Source of the DNA: Oscillospiraceae bacterium
GTDB lineage: Bacteria > Bacillota > Clostridia > Oscillospirales > WRJC01
DNA: 64,000 nucleotides
Direction of reading: 5' to 3'
Assembly: GCA_009783265.1 (NCBI GenBank)
Contig: WRHM01000006.1
Span: 102,533 to 166,532, forward strand
Part shown: positions 1 to 8,271 of the stretch, piece after piece
Numbering within the stretch: position 1 is the stretch's first letter
Layout: each line of letters starts with the position of its first letter
Program-made: the position numbers and the translations under genes
Notes under the pieces: model-generated
Database searches by the model: none
Seen by the model: only the letters and a program-made list of their open reading frames with translations
Told to the model about the DNA's origin: nothing

Positions 1-969
1 CTGGTAAGCGAAAAAGTAATAACTCTGTTTATTGTATTATTTATTGGCGTTATCGCGAGAAAATTTAATATTATCGACTGGGATGCAACAAAAAAATTAT
101 CGGCTTTTTTATTAAATGTTACTCAGCCTTTGATGATTATAACGTCTTTTCAAATGGATTTTGATTCGGAAAAGCTAAAAAACGGATTGATGATAATAGC
201 TTTGTCTGTATCAATTCATATATTTTCAGCCGCCGCCGCTTTTTTATTATACAAGCCTGTGAAAGACGGCGGAAAAAGAAAAGTCTATGAAATGGGGACG
301 ATATTTTGCAACTGCGCTTTTTTGGGTTATCCTGTGCTTAAAGTTATATTCGGCGATGAAACCGGCGTTTTTTACGGCGCGTTCTACACAATGTTTTTTA
401 ATATATTTATATGGACTTACGGTGTAGTTTTGATAACAAGACAAGAAAATAAAGACAATAAAAACATCGAAGATAAAAATAAAACAAAAAATAAACTGCC
501 GGTATCAAAAATATTTTTAAATTCCGGAATGATCGCGTCCGTTATCGGGATAATAATTTTTATATCCGGGATAAAACTGCCCGGCGTATTATATGACTCT
601 TCAAAATTAGTCGGGGATATGACTTTCCCGTTGTCTATGATAATTATCGGCTCGCTTATATCAAATATAAACTTAAAAGATATGTTTTTGTCTGTCAGAA
701 ATTATTATTATATATTTATAAAACTTATATTTATTCCCGGATTAACCGGATTTATATGCTATATATTAAAACTGCCGGCTGTTATTATATATATGGGGAC
801 AATTATGACGGCATTGCCGAGCGCGGCAAATGTAGCGATATTTGCCGAAACATACGAAGCCGACTCAAAAGCCGGGGCGATAAACGTAGGGCTCTCGACT
901 TTGATTTCTATCGGGACGATACCGCTTGCGATTTATTTTTTGGATAATATTTTAAAAGTTAAAATATAG
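1..969 (+). CDS. AEC (auxin efflux carrier) family transporter, 5' end outside the window
   Basis: The frame is open from the first base, so the N-terminus is missing; 322 residues are visible. The protein is almost entirely hydrophobic helices broken by one charged cytoplasmic loop (about residues 148-168, rich in Lys/Asn). Typical family segments are NCAFLGYPVLK near residue 103 and ALPSAANVAIFAETY near residue 270, each containing the helix-breaking Asn/Pro of the carrier core. AEC proteins are secondary transporters of organic acids such as malate; the substrate here cannot be told. The next gene lies 9 bp beyond the stop on the opposite strand, so this is the end of its transcription unit. 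Confidence 0.82.
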   Translation: MVSEKVITLFIVLFIGVIARKFNIIDWDATKKLSAFLLNVTQPLMIITSFQMDFDSEKLKNGLMIIALSVSIHIFSAAAAFLLYKPVKDGGKRKVYEMGTIFCNCAFLGYPVLKVIFGDETGVFYGAFYTMFFNIFIWTYGVVLITRQENKDNKNIEDKNKTKNKLPVSKIFLNSGMIASVIGIIIFISGIKLPGVLYDSSKLVGDMTFPLSMIIIGSLISNINLKDMFLSVRNYYYIFIKLIFIPGLTGFICYILKLPAVIIYMGTIMTALPSAANVAIFAETYEADSKAGAINVGLSTLISIGTIPLAIYFLDNILKVKI

Positions 970-978
970 ATTAATAGA

Positions 979-1278
979 TTAAGTTATATAATCCCCGGCA
1001 ATACGGCCTTCTCTTATTTTGGCTATATATGCCGCGATTTTTTTATGATCCGGGTGGTTTTTATATATTTCCAGATTTTCAGGCGAATCAAATTCGCTGT
1101 ATAATACAGCGTCGTAAATTTCGTTCGGGATTATATTTTCTCCGACTTCCAGATATTTTATTTGAGGGATTATATTAACAAGATTCTCAAGTTCTGATTT
1201 GATAAATCTTATATTTTCTGCTTTTGATTTTCCCTCTGCGAAATCTTTAAGTTTCCACATTACTATATGTTTTACCAT
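979..1278 (-). CDS. Dabb (stress-responsive A/B barrel) domain protein
   Basis: This 99-residue protein matches the dimeric alpha/beta barrel fold throughout: the N-terminal MVKHIVMWKLKD strand, a central VLYSEFDSPENLEIYKNHP segment and a final helix. The family is small and cytoplasmic; members include stress-induced proteins and a few cyclases, and most have no known reaction. The only strong ribosome binding site (GGAGG) sits about 21 bases before the ATG, which is farther than usual, so a non-standard upstream start cannot be excluded. It is convergent with the transporter before it and divergent from the XRE regulator. Confidence 0.82.
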   Translation of the reverse strand: MVKHIVMWKLKDFAEGKSKAENIRFIKSELENLVNIIPQIKYLEVGENIIPNEIYDAVLYSEFDSPENLEIYKNHPDHKKIAAYIAKIREGRIAGDYIT

Positions 1279-1417
1279 AATTATTATTTTTATTATTTTC
1301 CTCCAAAATATTATTTTAATATAATTTTATAATCAAACATATTTTTATACGCCGCGCATATTATTAAATAAAGATTAAAACTAACAGAATTTAAATTTGC
1401 GAGGTGTATAAAAATAT

Positions 1418-1957
1418 ATGTCCAATACTATATTTTCAAAAAATTTGAGAAAACTCAGAGAAGAAATGAAAATATCACAAAAATCGGCGGCGGCAAGCTT
1501 AGGAATATCGCAGGCGTTATTGTCGCATTACGAAAAAGGCATAAGGGAATGCGGCCTTAATTTTTTAACCCGCGCCGCAAAATTCTATAAAGTTTCAACG
1601 GATTATATGCTTGGAATTTCAGATAATATCGACGATAATATATATAATAATAATCCGGTTTGTTTTAAAAATAAAATCAAAGATTGCGAACTGAAAAAAG
1701 ACGGGAAAGAATACAATATATCTTCGGCATTATATAAAAATCTTTTAGTAAACGCAATATCTCATATATTTGACAATATGAGAGAAACTGATTATAAAGA
1801 AATTTCGGTTTTATCCGGAAAATACATATCTCTTTCGGTGTATTGCTTATATATTATGCTCCGTGATGTTTTAAAAGAAAAAAATCCGTTTGAAGATTAT
1901 AATTTTGAAAACCCGTATCTGAATATTATAATCAACGGCGTCGATATAAAGATATAG
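1418..1957 (+). CDS. XRE-family transcriptional regulator
   Basis: The first 65 residues form a Cro/C1-type helix-turn-helix: LRKLREEMKISQKSAAASL, then GISQALLSHYEKGIRE, and the LxxAAKFYKVSTDYMLG signature that ends this domain. The remaining 110 residues are helical and unrecognised, perhaps a dimerisation or sensing part. A GAGGTG ribosome binding site lies 11 bases before the ATG. Its last 26 bases overlap the 3' end of cbiO on the other strand. Such regulators often control nearby genes; the target is not visible here. Confidence 0.85.
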   Translation: MSNTIFSKNLRKLREEMKISQKSAAASLGISQALLSHYEKGIRECGLNFLTRAAKFYKVSTDYMLGISDNIDDNIYNNNPVCFKNKIKDCELKKDGKEYNISSALYKNLLVNAISHIFDNMRETDYKEISVLSGKYISLSVYCLYIMLRDVLKEKNPFEDYNFENPYLNIIINGVDIKI

Positions 1958-2669
1958 GCAATTCCAATCCGCATTCTTCTAATATTTTTTCGTCATGTAA
2001 AATTTTACTTGATGGCATATCGGAATAAATACAACCTTCTTTTAATAAAATCGTCCTGCTGCATAAATCAAGAGCCATATCCAAATCGTGCGTCGCGATT
2101 ATCATAGTCTGTGAAAGCCCCGATAAAATTTCGATTAATCTGCGGCGCGCTTTAGGATCGAGAAAAGACGACGGCTCGTCCATAAGAATAATTTTCGGAT
2201 TCATGACAAGAATCCCAGCAAGCGCAACCAAACGTTTTTCGCCTCCCGAAAGTTTATGCGTCAACCGGTTTTTCAAATGCGAAACGCTTAAATTTTTCAG
2301 GATTTCATCGATTGATTTTTCGATTAATTCTTCTTTTTCACTATAATTTCGCGGACCGAACGCTATGTCTTCATAAACCGTAGGCATAAAAAGCTGGTCG
2401 TCGGGATTTTGAAAAACCATGCCGGTTTTTTTACGTAAACTATTCAGGGTTTTTTTATTTAATTCTATGCCGTCGATAATTATTTCCCCGGATATAGGCG
2501 TAATTATTCCTGTAAGAGCAAGCAGAAAGGTTGATTTTCCCGCTCCGTTTGCTCCTATAACAGCGACTTTTTCCCCGCTGTTTACAATAAAACTAATATT
2601 ATCCAAAGCGCAGGTTTTATCAGACGCTTCGTATTTTACCGTGAGGTTTTTAACTTCTATTTCTATCAT
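1932..2669 (-). CDS. cbiO: Energy-coupling factor (cobalt/nickel-type) transporter ATPase
   Basis: This is a 245-residue ABC ATPase: Walker A GANGAGKSTFL, Q-loop FQNPDDQLF, signature KLSGGEKR, Walker B IILMDEPSSFLD and the switch histidine in IIATHDLDMAL. The FQNPDDQLF form is typical of ECF transporter ATPases. The ATG at 2669 is chosen because AAAGGA precedes it; the longer open frame upstream is AT-rich non-coding DNA. It would power the membrane parts CbiM and CbiQ encoded upstream on the same strand. Unusually, 437 bp separate it from cbiQ, whereas these genes normally abut. Confidence 0.9.
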   Translation of the reverse strand: MIEIEVKNLTVKYEASDKTCALDNISFIVNSGEKVAVIGANGAGKSTFLLALTGIITPISGEIIIDGIELNKKTLNSLRKKTGMVFQNPDDQLFMPTVYEDIAFGPRNYSEKEELIEKSIDEILKNLSVSHLKNRLTHKLSGGEKRLVALAGILVMNPKIILMDEPSSFLDPKARRRLIEILSGLSQTMIIATHDLDMALDLCSRTILLKEGCIYSDMPSSKILHDEKILEECGLELPISLYRRR

Positions 2670-3106
2670 GAAAGATCCTTTTAAATTTATATATTTCAAA
2701 AATAATGAAAAATTATATTGACAAAATAAAATATATGCGGTATAATATAATTGTAGAAAAAACAAAAGGCACGCCGCAAAACGGCTACGCCCAAAAGATT
2801 AATGCAGTAATCGCATCACTTGGTCGTGGGGGCGATTACTGCACTTTTATGGATAAAAGGTGTATCAAAAAGAAAAAAATGACTGTCCACCGAAAAATTA
2901 TGTAAATAATTTTTCTCCATTTACGCATTGTTACCTACCCCCTTTCCGCCCTCAAACTGAGGGAGTCAGGAAATGCTCGGGATAGGCGTAACCGCTCCAC
3001 TTTATGCCTCTTATTTACCACTTGCGTGGCACGTATAATAATATAATAAAAATATGTCGGAATTTTATGTAAATTATTACATTTTGGCATATTTTATTTT
3101 TATGTG
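2670..3106. other. 437-bp gene-free spacer between cbiQ and cbiO with RNA-like structure
   Basis: No convincing protein gene is present. On the plus strand, opposite to the flanking genes, there is a perfect promoter (2718-2746), a 12-bp perfect hairpin (arms 2803-2814 and 2832-2843, 17-base loop), an AT-only hairpin near 2893-2915 and a GC-rich imperfect hairpin domain at about 2931-3002 containing CCCTCA-AAC-TGAGGG. A small GCCG/CGGC hairpin lies at about 2774-2785. A short plus-strand frame that crosses the promoter is not protein-like. The spacer interrupts an otherwise contiguous transporter operon, so an inserted element or a small RNA gene, perhaps of the type I toxin-antitoxin kind, is possible. 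Confidence 0.5.
2718..2746 (+). promoter_or_regulatory. Consensus sigma-A promoter facing into the cbiQ-cbiO spacer
   Basis: TTGACA at 2718-2723 and TATAAT at 2741-2746 are separated by exactly 17 bases, a perfect vegetative promoter. It points away from cbiO into DNA with no protein gene, so its product is expected to be a non-coding or antisense RNA. Confidence 0.75.
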
Positions 3107-3871
3107 TTATATAATTCCCCCAATAAACAAACTTAAATTAAAAACTCTCAAAAATATTGCCAACCCTGCGACTACAACAATATAAACAATATCAGAAATA
3201 CGCATGCCCGAATATTTTCCGTAATATGTCCCGTCAAAACCCCTGCATTTCATCGAGTTATACACCCGTTCGGCTCTGTCAAAACTCTTTAAAACAAGCT
3301 GTCCCAAAAAAAATCCAATATCTTTTAATTTTATTCCATTTTGTTTATGGGAACGTAAAATATAAGCCGTATGCATAATAAACGCTTCGGTCATCAAAAC
3401 CGACAAATACCTGTATGTCATGACAATCAACAGACATAATATTTTTGGAATACGCAATATATTTAACTGGTGTGTTATTTCGGTAAACGGAGTCGTCGCG
3501 ATTAAAATCAACGCGGCAAATACCGTCAAAAAAGTTTTTAGCATAACCGCGACAAAAGAAATCATGCCGTCTGTAAATGGCATAAATATAATATTGCTTA
3601 TCCCTGCCATGAGAGAAAACGGCAGAGCTATAACTGTTCTTTTTAATAAAAATTTATACGGGATATTCGCCAGAGAAATTAAAATAACGGGATAAAATAT
3701 AAACGGCACAAGCCCGGTTATATTTTTATATGAAAAAGATATGACGACAACAATATAAACAATAGCTGAAATAAGTTTTGCCATAGGGTGAATTTTATGT
3801 ATAATCGATTTTTGCATGGCTAACTGTTCAAGATTGCTGATATTAACAGACGCGTGATATAGACTTGCCAT
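3107..3871 (-). CDS. cbiQ: Energy-coupling factor transporter transmembrane protein
   Basis: This 254-residue integral membrane protein has the CbiQ/EcfT layout: helices in the first half (from about residue 33), then a cytoplasmic stretch with the coupling segments SFDRAERVYNSMKCRGFDG near residue 200, which contact the ATPases in this family. It starts 3 bases after cbiM stops, so translation is probably coupled. Together with CbiM and CbiO it should import cobalt or nickel. The final helix (IVYIVVVAGLAIFLRVF) is complete. Confidence 0.9.
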   Translation of the reverse strand: MASLYHASVNISNLEQLAMQKSIIHKIHPMAKLISAIVYIVVVISFSYKNITGLVPFIFYPVILISLANIPYKFLLKRTVIALPFSLMAGISNIIFMPFTDGMISFVAVMLKTFLTVFAALILIATTPFTEITHQLNILRIPKILCLLIVMTYRYLSVLMTEAFIMHTAYILRSHKQNGIKLKDIGFFLGQLVLKSFDRAERVYNSMKCRGFDGTYYGKYSGMRISDIVYIVVVAGLAIFLRVFNLSLFIGGII

Positions 3872-3874
3872 TTT

Positions 3875-4843
3875 TTACGATTCTCCCGTTTGCTTTCTTT
3901 GCTTTTTGGCTATGTGTATAATAAATCCGATACTTCCGGCAAGCGCGACCGTTATTATACTGCCGATGATTCCGCCAATCGGCGAATATTCCAATACAAT
4001 ATTTTCGGCGGTATCGTCGTTAGATATTTCGATACCTGAAATTTCTTCGGTTTTTTCAATAGACCATTCTAATCCGTCGGGTAATTGAGAAGCGAAAATA
4101 GAAATTACGCCGCCTATAATCAAAGTCAATATAATAAAAATTATCAATAATTTGTAGGGACGAACTGTGTTCGTCCGCGATATATTATTATCCAAAATCT
4201 CAGGGCGGACGCTGTGTATAAAACATAAAACGGCAGCAGTGACAATCCCCTCAATAATTCCGATTATTAAATGAATCGGTTGCATTAACGCCGCAAAAGT
4301 AGCGAACGGAAGATTTGCCACGCCTGATATGGCTGTTTGCAGAACAACCATAAAAGCGCCTGCCTGAAGCCCGGTTATTGCTGAAAATACAGCGGCGACA
4401 AATATAGTTTTTTTATTTAATCCCCATTTTTTTATTATCGGCTTGTATATAATTTGATACGCGAATAAACATGCGCAAACTCCCATGTTAAACAAATTAC
4501 AGCCGTACGCGAGAAGCCCTCCGTCCGCGAAAAACAGGCATTGTATCAACAGAACCGAGGCAAGAGTTAATAAAGCCGGGAAAGGGCCTAAAATTGCGGC
4601 AAGCAATATACCCCCGCCTATATGTCCGCTTGAACCTGTGCCGGGGATAGTGAAATTAATCATTTGAGCGGCAAAAATAAACGCTCCCAGAACAGCCATG
4701 ACCGGGATTTTTTTTTCATCGAACTTATCGGGATTTTCAGAGGTGTTTTTAATTTTCGCAACAGATAACCCGATTGCTCCCACGCTCACGGCAGTCATGG
4801 CTCCGCCGACGGCAGGAGAGAGTAAAGCGTCAACCATGTGCAT
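3875..4843 (-). CDS. cbiM: Cobalt/nickel ECF substrate-binding membrane protein, CbiM with CbiN-like tail
   Basis: The ATG at 4843 is chosen because GGAGG precedes it and because it gives Met-His at positions 1-2 (MHMVDALLSPAVGG); this N-terminal His binds the metal in the family. The CbiM body is about 210 residues with conserved membrane helices (TIPGTGSSGHIGGGILLA near residue 70). The C-terminal 100 residues carry two helices around a periplasmic part (QLPDGLEWSIEKTEE) resembling CbiN, so M and N appear fused. The joint between the two parts (RTNTVRPYK) is coded by a palindromic repeat at 4152-4179. No cobalamin or NiCo riboswitch was recognised upstream. Confidence 0.9.
   Translation of the reverse strand: MHMVDALLSPAVGGAMTAVSVGAIGLSVAKIKNTSENPDKFDEKKIPVMAVLGAFIFAAQMINFTIPGTGSSGHIGGGILLAAILGPFPALLTLASVLLIQCLFFADGGLLAYGCNLFNMGVCACLFAYQIIYKPIIKKWGLNKKTIFVAAVFSAITGLQAGAFMVVLQTAISGVANLPFATFAALMQPIHLIIGIIEGIVTAAVLCFIHSVRPEILDNNISRTNTVRPYKLLIIFIILTLIIGGVISIFASQLPDGLEWSIEKTEEISGIEISNDDTAENIVLEYSPIGGIIGSIITVALAGSIGFIIHIAKKQRKQTGES
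4152..4179. repeat. Short TGTAGGG palindrome inside cbiM
   Basis: TGTAGGGACGAAC and GTTCGTCC flank a 3-base loop, forming a hairpin in the coding sequence. The same motif with nearly the same arms occurs upstream of the gene at 4953-5016. On the coding strand it is read in frame as about ten residues including RTNTVRPYK, between the CbiM and CbiN-like parts. Confidence 0.7.
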
Positions 4844-4952
4844 AAAATTTATTCCTCCAAAAAAAGATAAAAGCATATAAAAATCCGGCTTGCTTCACGC
4901 AAACAAAAATAACGGCTTTCATAGCTTTTATATAATTTTTTTATATTTGTGC

Positions 4953-5016
4953 AGGGACGACCTGTGTTCGTCCGTGGACATTATGCGATTTTAACGGACG
5001 AACACAGGTCGTCCCT
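4953..5016. repeat. Perfect 23-bp inverted repeat between the ABC-F gene and cbiM
   Basis: Arms at 4953-4975 and 4994-5016 are exact reverse complements separated by 18 bases. The arms share the GGGACGA...TCGTCC core with the palindrome inside cbiM. It lies between two minus-strand genes and could also end transcription of the ABC-F gene, though it has no clear T-run. Confidence 0.85.
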
Positions 5017-5083
5017 ACTTCACCTTCATGATGAAACCTTACATAAATATTATAACTTAATTAAATTAAATTGTCAATGCTTT

Positions 5084-6751
5084 TCACGAAAATAAATCTT
5101 CAAGATTAATAACAGTTGTCGCCCATGAAACATCGGCGTTGATATCATGAGTTGTCATCAGTACAGTTCCGTCAAATTCATCAAGGGCATGCATCAAAAC
5201 TTCTTTTGAATATACATCAAGATGATTTGTAGGCTCATCAAGAATAATTAAATTCACGGGATTCATCATAGCGAGGCACAATCTTAATTTCGTCATTTCG
5301 CCGCCGGATAAAGTTTTTACCTGATTAAAAAAGTGCATTTCGTTCAATCCGCACGACAACATCATAGCCTGCAATTCTTTCTGCGGTTTTTCGGGATAAT
5401 ATTCTTTCGCGAACTCTATAACCGTAATTTCGCGCTTTTTTCCTTTTTTTATATTTAAAGCTTTTCTTTCGGCTTTGTCAAAATGCGAAAAATTATTTTC
5501 ATAATCTTCTTCCTGTTTCAAAAACACAGTTTCGATATTATCTCCAAATTCGATATTCCCTGATATTACCGGCAAATCCCCGTAGATTGATTTTAAAAGC
5601 GTAGTCTTGCCTATACCATTGAATCCCTTGAATACGATTTTTTCGCCTTTCTGAATATTAAGAGAAACAGGAGGCAATACCGGTGAATTATTATACCCGA
5701 CTTCGATATTGTCAAGCGTGACGATTTGTTTTGACGAACCACGCATAAACTTAAAAGCAAACTGCGGCTTTATTATTTCATCGGGTTTTTCGATTCTTTT
5801 CAGATTTTCAAGCATCTTTTTCAGCCATGTCGCTTTTGTCTTCCCCGCTCCGGTTGTATTATAATATAAATGCGCCTCGACATATTCTTCCGAGCGTTGG
5901 ATATATTTACTCTGAGCGATATGCTGCTGCAACTGAACGGCTTCAAGCCGTTCTTTTTCTTTTAAATAAAAATCATAATTCCCGTTATAGACTTTAAACA
6001 CGCGGTTTGCGATTTCTATTATTTTATTGCTGATTTTATTCAAAAATATTTTATCGTGCGATATAACGATAAACGCGCATTTTAATCGTTTTAAATAATC
6101 CCCAAGCCACGCGATATATTTTATATCCAAAAAATTCGTCGGTTCGTCCAAGACTAATATATCATTGTCGGTCAAAAGCATTTTAGCAAGAATCAATTTT
6201 GTTTTCATGCCGCCGGATAACTGCGTGACAATTTTATTCCTGTCGTTTTCTGTAAAACCCAAGCCGGTTAAAACGCCGTCGATTTTCTTTTCTATCTGAT
6301 AAAATTCTTTAACTTCGAGAAAATCCAGTATTTTCTGCGCTTTATTCACAGATTTTATTTGTTCTTCTTCCGGCAATTCTGAAATATTCGCGTATATCTC
6401 TGTCACTTGTTTGTCTAATTTATAAAGTTCGTCGAATACAGAATCAAGATATTCGTAAACTGTGCAATTTTTATTAATATCGGCGTACTGGTCAAGATAG
6501 CCGATTTTTAAATTGTTTGGTTTTTCAATTTTGCATGAATCCGGCACAAATTCCCCTGTCAATATTTTCAAAAATGTAGTTTTACCGCAGCCGTTAGGTC
6601 CGACAAGCCCAATATGCTCGCCTGACTGCACAGTAAGTTCTGCTTCGTTGAATATACTTTTGTTAATCCCTTTTACGTCCTCATAACCTGTCTCAAAAAT
6701 TTTTCTGCTGCCAAAAGAATGTGAAAGTTCTTTTATATTAAATAATCTCAT
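5084..6751 (-). CDS. ABC-F family ATPase (ribosome-associated translation or antibiotic-protection factor)
   Basis: Two ABC ATPase domains lie in one soluble chain of 555 residues with no membrane helices. Domain 1 has GLVGPNGCGKTT, TQLSGGMKTK and ILVLDEPTNFLD; domain 2 has GFNGIGKTT, KTLSGGEMTK and IILDEPTNHLD. They are joined by a charged linker (KEKERLEAVQLQQHIAQSKY onward, about residues 265-330), the part that reaches the peptidyl-transferase centre in ABC-F proteins. The ATG at 6751 starts the family-like MRLFNIKELSHSFG; AGGAGG lies 15 bases before it. Members act in ribosome rescue or resistance to ribosome-targeting antibiotics; which applies here cannot be told. Confidence 0.88.
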   Translation of the reverse strand: MRLFNIKELSHSFGSRKIFETGYEDVKGINKSIFNEAELTVQSGEHIGLVGPNGCGKTTFLKILTGEFVPDSCKIEKPNNLKIGYLDQYADINKNCTVYEYLDSVFDELYKLDKQVTEIYANISELPEEEQIKSVNKAQKILDFLEVKEFYQIEKKIDGVLTGLGFTENDRNKIVTQLSGGMKTKLILAKMLLTDNDILVLDEPTNFLDIKYIAWLGDYLKRLKCAFIVISHDKIFLNKISNKIIEIANRVFKVYNGNYDFYLKEKERLEAVQLQQHIAQSKYIQRSEEYVEAHLYYNTTGAGKTKATWLKKMLENLKRIEKPDEIIKPQFAFKFMRGSSKQIVTLDNIEVGYNNSPVLPPVSLNIQKGEKIVFKGFNGIGKTTLLKSIYGDLPVISGNIEFGDNIETVFLKQEEDYENNFSHFDKAERKALNIKKGKKREITVIEFAKEYYPEKPQKELQAMMLSCGLNEMHFFNQVKTLSGGEMTKLRLCLAMMNPVNLIILDEPTNHLDVYSKEVLMHALDEFDGTVLMTTHDINADVSWATTVINLEDLFS

Positions 6752-6820
6752 AATATTATTGTTAATCCTCCTAAAAATAAAAAATAACGGACAAGCCAAA
6801 TTATAGCTCTATCCGTATCG

Positions 6821-6886
6821 ATTATTTGTATGGGCGCGCATTGCGCGTCCGCGGAATGCCCATTGGTTATTCCCTACAAATCATCG
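6821..6886. repeat. Palindromic element with inverted ends, between the ABC-F gene and a small gene
   Basis: The ends ATTATTTGTATGGG and CCCTACAAATCATC are near-perfect inverted copies. Inside is a second palindrome, GGGCGCGCA / TGCGCGTCC. It belongs to the same TGTA(G/T)GGG group as the copies in cbiM and fabV. The stop codon of the neighbouring 48-residue gene lies at its right edge. Confidence 0.7.
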
Positions 6887-7027
6887 CATATTACCGGAGA
6901 CGCAGCTATAACGGCATAAATTGATAGACTTCACCCTTGTTATAACTGCTGATTTAAACGCCGGGACTCTTACGAAATTTAAAACATATTTAATTTTCAT
7001 ATCGAGCGTATCTGTAATTTTTGCCAT
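6881..7027 (-). CDS. Small basic protein of unknown function (48 residues)
   Basis: A strong GGAGG lies 8 bases before the ATG at 7027, which argues that it is translated. The product starts MAKITDTLDMKIKYVLNF and is rich in Lys, Arg and Val, with two cysteines near the C-terminus (LCRYSCVSG). It matches no family I recognise. The stop codon falls on the edge of a palindromic element, so the original C-terminus may have been altered. No modifying enzyme or transporter that would mark a peptide antibiotic precursor lies next to it. It is transcribed divergently from the CBM9-like protein. Confidence 0.45.
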   Translation of the reverse strand: MAKITDTLDMKIKYVLNFVRVPAFKSAVITRVKSINLCRYSCVSGNMR

Positions 7028-7159
7028 TATATTCACCTCCGGTTTCTTTTTATTTCTCTGAGACAAAATTATCATAACATAAAAATTACTTTTTGTCAAT
7101 ATATAAATTTCGTGCTTTGGCGATTCTTATATTATTTTAAATAAAATTTTGATTTTTTG

Positions 7160-7188
7160 TTGACTTTTGCTTTTTTATATTATATAAT
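7160..7188 (+). promoter_or_regulatory. Promoter of the CBM9-like surface protein
   Basis: TTGACT (7160-7165), a 17-base spacer and TATAAT (7183-7188) stand about 60 bases before the start codon at 7252. Confidence 0.75.
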
Positions 7189-7251
7189 TAAATAAAATCA
7201 TATAATTTATGGTTTATAAAATAAATAAATTTTTTGGAGGTATTTTTTGTT

Positions 7252-8187
7252 ATGAAAAAATTCATCGCAATATTACTCGCATTTATATTAACCGCAATAC
7301 CGGTTACTGCGTTTGCGCATTCTGACAACACAAATGCAGGAAGTATACCTAAAACCGCAACCGCTCCGGTTATCGACGGCGTAAAAGACGATATATATGA
7401 TCAGGGCCTGTTTGTGCCGGTAAGAAATCCGCACAACGCAACTCCGGACGGCGGACTTGGCGGAGGCGCGGATGCATGGTTTCTCTGGGACGATGACGAT
7501 TTGTATATATTTATGAAAATCGATTTAGTAAGTTTCTATAGCCCCGATGATTATGAAGACTTACAGACAGACGAGCCGTGGGCGTTAACTACCTGCGAAA
7601 TTCTCATGGATTGGTCTAACGGCAGCGACGATGCCGAACAGGTATGTCAGGTAAGAATGAACGACAGGGGATTCCCGAATGTAACATTGGCAAGGTCTGA
7701 TCCCCATAAAAACGGGGAAGAATGCAGACCGTATATCGACTGGGGTTTCACAAAAACCGATAATTCTTATTGCGCCGAATTCAAAATAAAAATGGGCGAA
7801 TTCAGAAAAGCTGTTGAAGCTTTAGACGTTAATTTCGGCAGTGATTTTACGGCTGGCAAACAAATAGGATTATATATTTTCTCTCAGGAAAATAACGAAA
7901 GCGGCGACGCGGCTCTCTTTGTATCCGTACCGACCGATATGTCCGGAAACTGGGTGCCGGGAAATTATGATTACGTAGTTCTCGGCGACAACGTAGTAGG
8001 CGCAGTCGCTGAACCGGAACCGGAAGTTCCGGCAGACGAACCTGCTCCGGTAAATGAACCGGTTGCAGCTCCTCCTCCCGTTACCGCTGCTCCGACAGGC
8101 GACGCAGGTATAATAATTCTTTTGGCAGTTATGATTACAGCCGCCGCAGGCATTGTTATATTCAAAAGAAAAAAAGCGGTCAGATAA
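7252..8187 (+). CDS. Secreted, wall- or membrane-anchored protein with CBM9-like domain
   Basis: The ATG at 7252 follows GGAGG by 11 bases and opens a signal peptide (MKKFIAILLAFILTAIPVTA, cleavage near AFAH). Residues about 35-235 resemble the family 9 carbohydrate-binding / DOMON-like fold: PVIDGVKDDIYDQG, an AWFLWDDDDLYIFMKID strand pair and later ADFKIK-like strands. A Pro/Glu/Ala linker follows, then APTGD, a hydrophobic helix and KRKK, which is the layout of a sortase signal although the motif lacks the usual LP. The likely role is binding sugar polymers at the cell surface. It is a single-gene unit between its own promoter and a terminator. Confidence 0.8.
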   Translation: MKKFIAILLAFILTAIPVTAFAHSDNTNAGSIPKTATAPVIDGVKDDIYDQGLFVPVRNPHNATPDGGLGGGADAWFLWDDDDLYIFMKIDLVSFYSPDDYEDLQTDEPWALTTCEILMDWSNGSDDAEQVCQVRMNDRGFPNVTLARSDPHKNGEECRPYIDWGFTKTDNSYCAEFKIKMGEFRKAVEALDVNFGSDFTAGKQIGLYIFSQENNESGDAALFVSVPTDMSGNWVPGNYDYVVLGDNVVGAVAEPEPEVPADEPAPVNEPVAAPPPVTAAPTGDAGIIILLAVMITAAAGIVIFKRKKAVR

Positions 8188-8218
8188 TAATAAAAAGCGA
8201 TAAATAAAATATTAAAAT

Positions 8219-8258
8219 GAAAAACGAAACTGTGATTTTTTATCCGGTTTCGTTTTTC
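8219..8258 (+). terminator. Hairpin terminator before pyrB
   Basis: Arms GAAAAACGAAAC and GTTTCGTTTTTC are perfect 12-base complements with the T-run inside the descending arm. It ends the upstream gene, or may act as an attenuator for pyrB, whose ATG is only 14 bases downstream. Confidence 0.65.
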
Positions 8259-8271
8259 AGAGAGGAAAATT

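Noticed and set aside
2931..3035. Cobalamin or nickel/cobalt riboswitch near the transporter genes
   Set aside because: The hairpin region has CCCTCA/TGAGGG and other pairs but not the B12 box or the NiCo core, and it lies inside the operon rather than before cbiM. I kept it as an unassigned structured RNA candidate.
6881..7099. 72-residue version of the small gene starting at 7099
   Set aside because: The extra 24 codons lie upstream of the strong GGAGG and include the site itself, so the ATG at 7027 is the better start.
7971..8165. CRISPR-like or tandem repeat in the CCGGAACCGG / GCTCCTCC region
   Set aside because: These are codon-level repeats of a Pro/Glu/Ala linker in the CBM9-like protein; there are no regular spacers. 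No CRISPR array was seen anywhere in the window.
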